Assembly (NCBI GenBank): GCA_964433875.1
Contig: CAYSSO010000027.1
Location: 1-25,064, forward strand
Source of the DNA: Athalassotoga sp964433875
GTDB lineage: Bacteria > Thermotogota > Thermotogae > Mesoaciditogales > Mesoaciditogaceae
DNA length: 25,064 bases
Reading direction: 5' to 3'
Shown here one piece after another: positions 21,748 to 25,064 of the stretch. Position 1 is the first letter of the stretch. Each line of letters begins with the position of its first letter. The notes beneath the pieces are model-generated. The model did no database searches and was not told the DNA's origin. It saw only the letters and a program-made list of their open reading frames with translations. The position numbers and the translations under genes are program-made.

Positions 21748-23570
21748 ATTTTATACTCCATGCGTTGTTTGAATTCTTCTTTTTTACCATTGTTCCAGTT
21801 TTTAACCGGTCTGTAATATCCAACAACTCGAGAATACACTTCCGTTTCATCTCCACAAATTGGACATTTGAAATGTTCTCCGGCTATATAGCCATGCGTT
21901 TTACAAATTGAAAAGGTTGGTGTAATCGTCATGTAAGGAATGGGATAGTTTTCGAATGCTTTTTTGATAAATGTCTTCAACGAATCTTCATCAGGCTTTT
22001 CCTGCAAAAATATGTGTACAACGGTACCGGACGTGTATAAAACTTGTAAAGGAGATTGATGTTCAAGTACCTCAAAGGGATCGTCCGTGTAATTTACAGG
22101 CAAAAATGTGGAATTTGTGTAGTATGGTTCACTTTCCCCAGAGGTTATAATATCAGGGTATAGTTGTTTGTCTTTGTAAGCGAGCCTGTATGATGCACCT
22201 TCTGCTGGTGTTGCCTCAAGATTGTAGAGATTACCTGTTTCTTCTTGATATTTTTTAAGTATTTCTCTTGTAAATTCAAGCGTCTCTATTGCAAAAGTTT
22301 GTCCTTCTTTAGTCTCGATGCCTTTGCCCATGAAATTTAACAAAGACTCGTGCATTCCTACAATGCCTATTGTAGAAAAGTGATTGTTAAAATGTCCAAG
22401 ATAGGCTAAAGTATATGGCATAAGGCCATTTTCTAAGTTTTTAGTTACCACCTCACGTTTGATTTCAAGGGAGGTTTTAGCTATATCCATCATGCGCTTT
22501 AAGTTTTTGAAATATTCATCTTTTGTCTTTGACAAATATCCTATGCGTGGAAGATTTATTGTAACGACACCAATTGATCCTGTTTTGTCGTTTGCGCCAA
22601 AAAGACCTCCTCCTCTGTTTCTAAGTTCTCTTAAATCCAACTGTAGTCTGCAGCACATACTTCTTACATCACCAGGATTTAAACGGCTTGAGACAAAATT
22701 CTGGAAGTAGGGTAATCCGTATTTGGCTGTAGCTTTAAGCAGTAAATCGATATTTTCCCCTTCCCAGTTAAAATCCTTTGTTATGTTGTATGTAGGTATT
22801 GGAAAAGAGAATATCCTGCCTTGAGCGTCGCCTTCAAGCATCGTTTCCAAAAATGCCCTGTTTATTATATCCATTTCCTTTTGGTAGTCACCGTATACAC
22901 CTACCGATTCACCGCCTACTATGGCAGGCTTATTTTTTAGATCGTTAGGGACAGTCCAATCAAATGTAAAATTAATAAATGGTGCCTGAGAGCCCCATCT
23001 GCTTGGCACATTCATAGCAAATACCATCTGCTGTATAAGTTGCTTTACTTCTTCGTAATCGAGATTGTCTGCTCTTACGAAAGGAGCAAGTAATGTGTCA
23101 ACCGAATTAAATGCCTGAGCACCTGCAAATTCCATCTGCATAACGCCAAGAAAATTCACCATCTGACCGGTTATCGATGACAAATGTCTGGCAGGCTTTG
23201 TTGTAATTTTCCCTTCTACACCTCCAAAACCTCTTAAGATCAGATCCATAAGTGACCATCCGGCACAGTATGCGACGATACCATGAGATAGATCATGTAT
23301 ATGGATATCTCCATTCAAGTGAGCTGTCGAGACTTCCTGAGGGTAAATATTATTCAAAATATAGTTTGAAAGAGTGCTCCCTGCCAAGTGAAGATAAAGT
23401 CCAGCATAACTGAAAGATGTATTTGCATTTTCTTTTACACGCCAGTCTGTTTGATTCATGTATGCGTTAACTACCTTATCAACACTGAAAGAAATTTTTT
23501 GCCCTTCAGCGTGATCACCTTTATAACTTGGAATATCAGATTTCTTTAAGTGAACATTGAGATACCTCAT
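21744..23570 (-). CDS. nrdD: Anaerobic (class III) ribonucleoside-triphosphate reductase
   Basis: Oxygen-sensitive glycyl-radical enzyme making dNTPs from NTPs. The 608-residue protein contains AHLNGDIHIHDLSHGIVAYCAGWSL, VRSMCCRLQLDLRELRNRGGGLFGANDKTGSIGVVTINLPR, and near the end CKTHG...CPICG (zinc site with three Cys and a His) followed by RVVGYYRPVKNWNNGK, where Gly584 is the predicted radical site. The N-terminus starts directly in the catalytic barrel (YLNVHLKKSDIPSYKG): the usual 90-residue ATP-cone that provides overall activity control is missing. Start ATG 23570 follows AAGGAGG. Located in a unit controlled by a cobalamin riboswitch, as expected if the cell also has a B12-dependent class II enzyme. 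Confidence 0.95.
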   Translation of the reverse strand: MRYLNVHLKKSDIPSYKGDHAEGQKISFSVDKVVNAYMNQTDWRVKENANTSFSYAGLYLHLAGSTLSNYILNNIYPQEVSTAHLNGDIHIHDLSHGIVAYCAGWSLMDLILRGFGGVEGKITTKPARHLSSITGQMVNFLGVMQMEFAGAQAFNSVDTLLAPFVRADNLDYEEVKQLIQQMVFAMNVPSRWGSQAPFINFTFDWTVPNDLKNKPAIVGGESVGVYGDYQKEMDIINRAFLETMLEGDAQGRIFSFPIPTYNITKDFNWEGENIDLLLKATAKYGLPYFQNFVSSRLNPGDVRSMCCRLQLDLRELRNRGGGLFGANDKTGSIGVVTINLPRIGYLSKTKDEYFKNLKRMMDIAKTSLEIKREVVTKNLENGLMPYTLAYLGHFNNHFSTIGIVGMHESLLNFMGKGIETKEGQTFAIETLEFTREILKKYQEETGNLYNLEATPAEGASYRLAYKDKQLYPDIITSGESEPYYTNSTFLPVNYTDDPFEVLEHQSPLQVLYTSGTVVHIFLQEKPDEDSLKTFIKKAFENYPIPYMTITPTFSICKTHGYIAGEHFKCPICGDETEVYSRVVGYYRPVKNWNNGKKEEFKQRMEYKI

Positions 23571-23597
23571 AACTTTTACCTCCTTATTATTAAATTT

Positions 23598-24305
23598 TTA
23601 AGGGTAAATCAAATCTGGAGCGTCTCCTCCACTTGCATTTATTTTGTAAGTGTTTGGAAGTATCGTCCTTGCCCTTTCAACACATTCTGAAACCTCTCCG
23701 TCAAGATTTTTCTCCACTTCCGCATCTATCCTGAACCTCATTTCAGGATTTATTTCCTTGAGAAATCTCGCTATTTTCATTATTTCTTCACATTCGACCA
23801 ATCCTTTAGAATAAACGCTTTCTGCCACGATTTTATTGCTTGCACCGAATTTCCTGAAATTTTCGATTACCTTCTCGTTGGAATGACCTGTCAAATTGAC
23901 ATGAACGCCTTTATCAAATGCCTTCAGACTCATCGTAAATCCATCCGCAAGTTTGAAGATCTCATCGTCGATGTGCTCTGCATTCGTTATAATCCAACTC
24001 TTAATGCCTTGATTTTTCGTTGCAATCAAAAGAGATCTCAACTGCGGATCTAAGGTCGGTTCTCCACCACCCATAAATAACATTTTTATCTTGTTATTCT
24101 TCAATATCTTGATTGCTTGATCGATCTCGAGGAAATCTATCTCGTTTTTTCTCCATCTCTCTTCGAGTTCATCTTTAACATTTTGAGGAAGGCATAAGTT
24201 CCACTTTTCCTTTTTCCATACACAGTAAACACACTCCCAGTCACATCCCCAAAATGTCGCGTAAGCACTTTGATCCTTGAATTTCACGATTTGATATATC
24301 CTCAT
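23598..24305 (-). CDS. Radical SAM protein of the B12-riboswitch unit, function unknown
   Basis: A 235-residue radical SAM enzyme. The CX3CX2C motif is Cys21-Cys25-Cys28 (GCDWECVYC); LFMGGGEPTLDPQLRSLL is the GGE motif region. It resembles small pyruvate-formate-lyase-activase-like proteins but has no recognisable auxiliary cluster or substrate motif. Three Cys and a Trp-rich stretch (CVWKKEKWNLCLPQ) follow the cluster motif. The start overlaps the end of the DUF71 gene (ATGA, 24302-24305) and 27 bases separate its stop from nrdD. A true NrdG is already present, so it is probably not the RNR activase. The tight pairing with the DUF71 protein and the riboswitch suggest work in cobalamin salvage or modification, which is inference. 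Confidence 0.8.
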   Translation of the reverse strand: MRIYQIVKFKDQSAYATFWGCDWECVYCVWKKEKWNLCLPQNVKDELEERWRKNEIDFLEIDQAIKILKNNKIKMLFMGGGEPTLDPQLRSLLIATKNQGIKSWIITNAEHIDDEIFKLADGFTMSLKAFDKGVHVNLTGHSNEKVIENFRKFGASNKIVAESVYSKGLVECEEIMKIARFLKEINPEMRFRIDAEVEKNLDGEVSECVERARTILPNTYKINASGGDAPDLIYP

Positions 24306-24940
24306 CGCACCACTTCCAGATCGAATTTCAGGTAATGGTATTTCTCGCTTTCTTGAATCTCTTCTGCCTTCAATCTCATTTCTTTCTCAAAGATCGGACA
24401 ATCCAGCACAACGGTGTGAAATTCTCCACCCTCTCCGGCAGGATCTATTGATGGGTTCTCTTTTACGAACTTATCGACATCTTTTGAGTTTTTAAAAGTG
24501 TAGCCCAGCCATTCCTTGGATAGTTTTGTTTTGTCAACGGCGATAATAGAGTATACGAATCCATTATCGATCATCTTGAATACAAGAGAGAGAGGATCTT
24601 TTTTCCACAAAGGCTCAATTGCCTTCACATTAGCATCTTTGGCTATTTGTCCGATCCACTTTAGATGATCTTCGAGATAAATATCCCCGCCAACTATTCC
24701 TAAAACACCAAGGGATTTTATGAATTCAGAGAGTTTTTCCTTGCTTGCCATATCAAAAAGTAAAATTTCTTTGTCCATGTTCTGTGCTATCTTGTAAATC
24801 GCAGAAAGATTCTCGTAATGCGGCGAGATTCCGATAGTCGTTTTGAGTGTTATCAAGTACTTGACATCGCATTCTCTCTGTGCAAGGTATAGGGCATAGA
24901 TTCCGTCTTTCCCTCCAGAAAATAAAGCGGCGTATCCCAT
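24302..24940 (-). CDS. DUF71/COG2102 PP-loop ATPase, putative B12-salvage branch
   Basis: Adenine nucleotide alpha-hydrolase (PP-loop) of the family containing archaeal/eukaryotic diphthine-ammonia ligase. The PP-loop is SGGKDG at residues 8-13; VGGDIYLEDHLKW, IEPLWKKDP and DPAGEGGEFHTVVLDCPIF (conserved GExGEFHT) complete the signature in 212 residues. Bacteria do not make diphthamide, and comparative work on this family predicts that bacterial members act in B12 salvage. A cobalamin riboswitch directly upstream agrees. ATG 24940 is preceded by AGGAGG with five-base spacing, just after a terminator hairpin. It overlaps the next radical SAM gene by four bases. The reaction, probably an ATP-dependent amidation or adenylylation, is not known. 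Confidence 0.85.
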   Translation of the reverse strand: MGYAALFSGGKDGIYALYLAQRECDVKYLITLKTTIGISPHYENLSAIYKIAQNMDKEILLFDMASKEKLSEFIKSLGVLGIVGGDIYLEDHLKWIGQIAKDANVKAIEPLWKKDPLSLVFKMIDNGFVYSIIAVDKTKLSKEWLGYTFKNSKDVDKFVKENPSIDPAGEGGEFHTVVLDCPIFEKEMRLKAEEIQESEKYHYLKFDLEVVR

Positions 24941-24950
24941 ATTGACCTCC

Positions 24951-24979
24951 TAAAAAATAAAAGCCGACAAAATGTCGGC
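24951..24979 (-). terminator. Riboswitch-linked intrinsic terminator
   Basis: Minus strand: GCCGACA, a TTT loop, TGTCGGC (24979 to 24963), followed by TTTTATTTTTT. It lies between the cobalamin riboswitch and the AGGAGG site of the DUF71 gene, so ligand-dependent termination is the expected mode of control. Confidence 0.82.
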
Positions 24980-25064
24980 CGATCTCCCTTTTCATCATGC
25001 CAATACTTCCACGAGTTTTTTCCAACAGGCAGGTCTTCTGGCTCCCGGCCCAGATCTGCGCCTT
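24980..25064 (-). promoter_or_regulatory. Cobalamin riboswitch (3' part; cut by window edge)
   Basis: On the minus strand AGCCAGAAGACCTGCCT (25043 to 25027) matches the B12 box consensus (AGYCAGRAGACCTGCC), preceded by GGGCCGG as in the P6 region. The 5' half of the aptamer lies beyond the right edge. The element precedes a terminator and the DUF71-radical SAM-nrdD-nrdG genes. High cobalamin is expected to switch these genes off. Confidence 0.85.

Noticed and set aside
23598..24305. Second radical SAM gene as a duplicate NrdG
   Set aside because: NrdG with a typical sequence is encoded immediately after nrdD with an ATGA overlap, and this protein is divergent and paired with DUF71 instead.

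Overview
The window reads as a chromosomal segment of a thermophilic or thermotolerant anaerobe, most likely of the phylum Thermotogota. The basis is the AT-leaning sequence, heavy use of AGA/AGG and ATA codons, tightly overlapping genes with frequent TTG/GTG starts, and the gene set: class III ribonucleotide reductase, rubrerythrin, an FDP-like di-iron protein, NAD-type glutamate dehydrogenase, FliI, and a RapZ-YvcK-WhiA cluster. The genus cannot be fixed from this sequence. No mobile element, CRISPR array, rRNA or tRNA was seen.

Plus-strand half (1-13842). A thiamine-type ABC importer pair (thiB, thiP; no ATPase gene in view) is followed by an apparent operon of a CBS-CBS-ACT protein, glycogen synthase (glgA), a GalT-family nucleotidylyltransferase and an unassigned radical SAM enzyme. 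Next is a compact cell-division/regulatory operon: a ZapB-like coiled coil, zapA, rapZ, yvcK and whiA, most of it overlapping or nearly so. A 231-base gap after whiA holds a promoter, a 24-codon leader ORF, a long antiterminator-like stem and an overlapping intrinsic terminator, all in front of an APC-family amino-acid permease. Rubrerythrin and a solitary fliI (flagellar export ATPase) follow.

Minus-strand half (13832-25064). Read in transcription direction there are four units. (1) A B12-riboswitch unit at the right edge: terminator, DUF71 PP-loop ATPase, radical SAM enzyme, nrdD, nrdG. (2) A sulfate-activation unit: sat (ATP sulfurylase), a PAPS-dependent sulfotransferase, cysC (APS kinase), with translationally overlapping ends and no reductase genes. 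This implies PAPS made for sulfating a product, not for assimilation. (3) A glutamate dehydrogenase gene with palindromes in its promoter region and a strong terminator behind it. (4) A unit of an FDP/ODP-like di-iron metallo-beta-lactamase-fold protein, a fully cytoplasmic chemoreceptor and an MFS transporter, whose last gene meets fliI tail to tail with an 11-base overlap.

The most interesting systems are the B12-controlled DUF71/radical SAM/class III RNR operon, the sulfation operon, the putative cytoplasmic oxygen- or redox-sensing chemoreceptor operon, and the uncharacterised RNA leader of the APC permease. Several minus- and plus-strand units share an extended -10 promoter (TGnTATAAT-like) with a poor -35 box.
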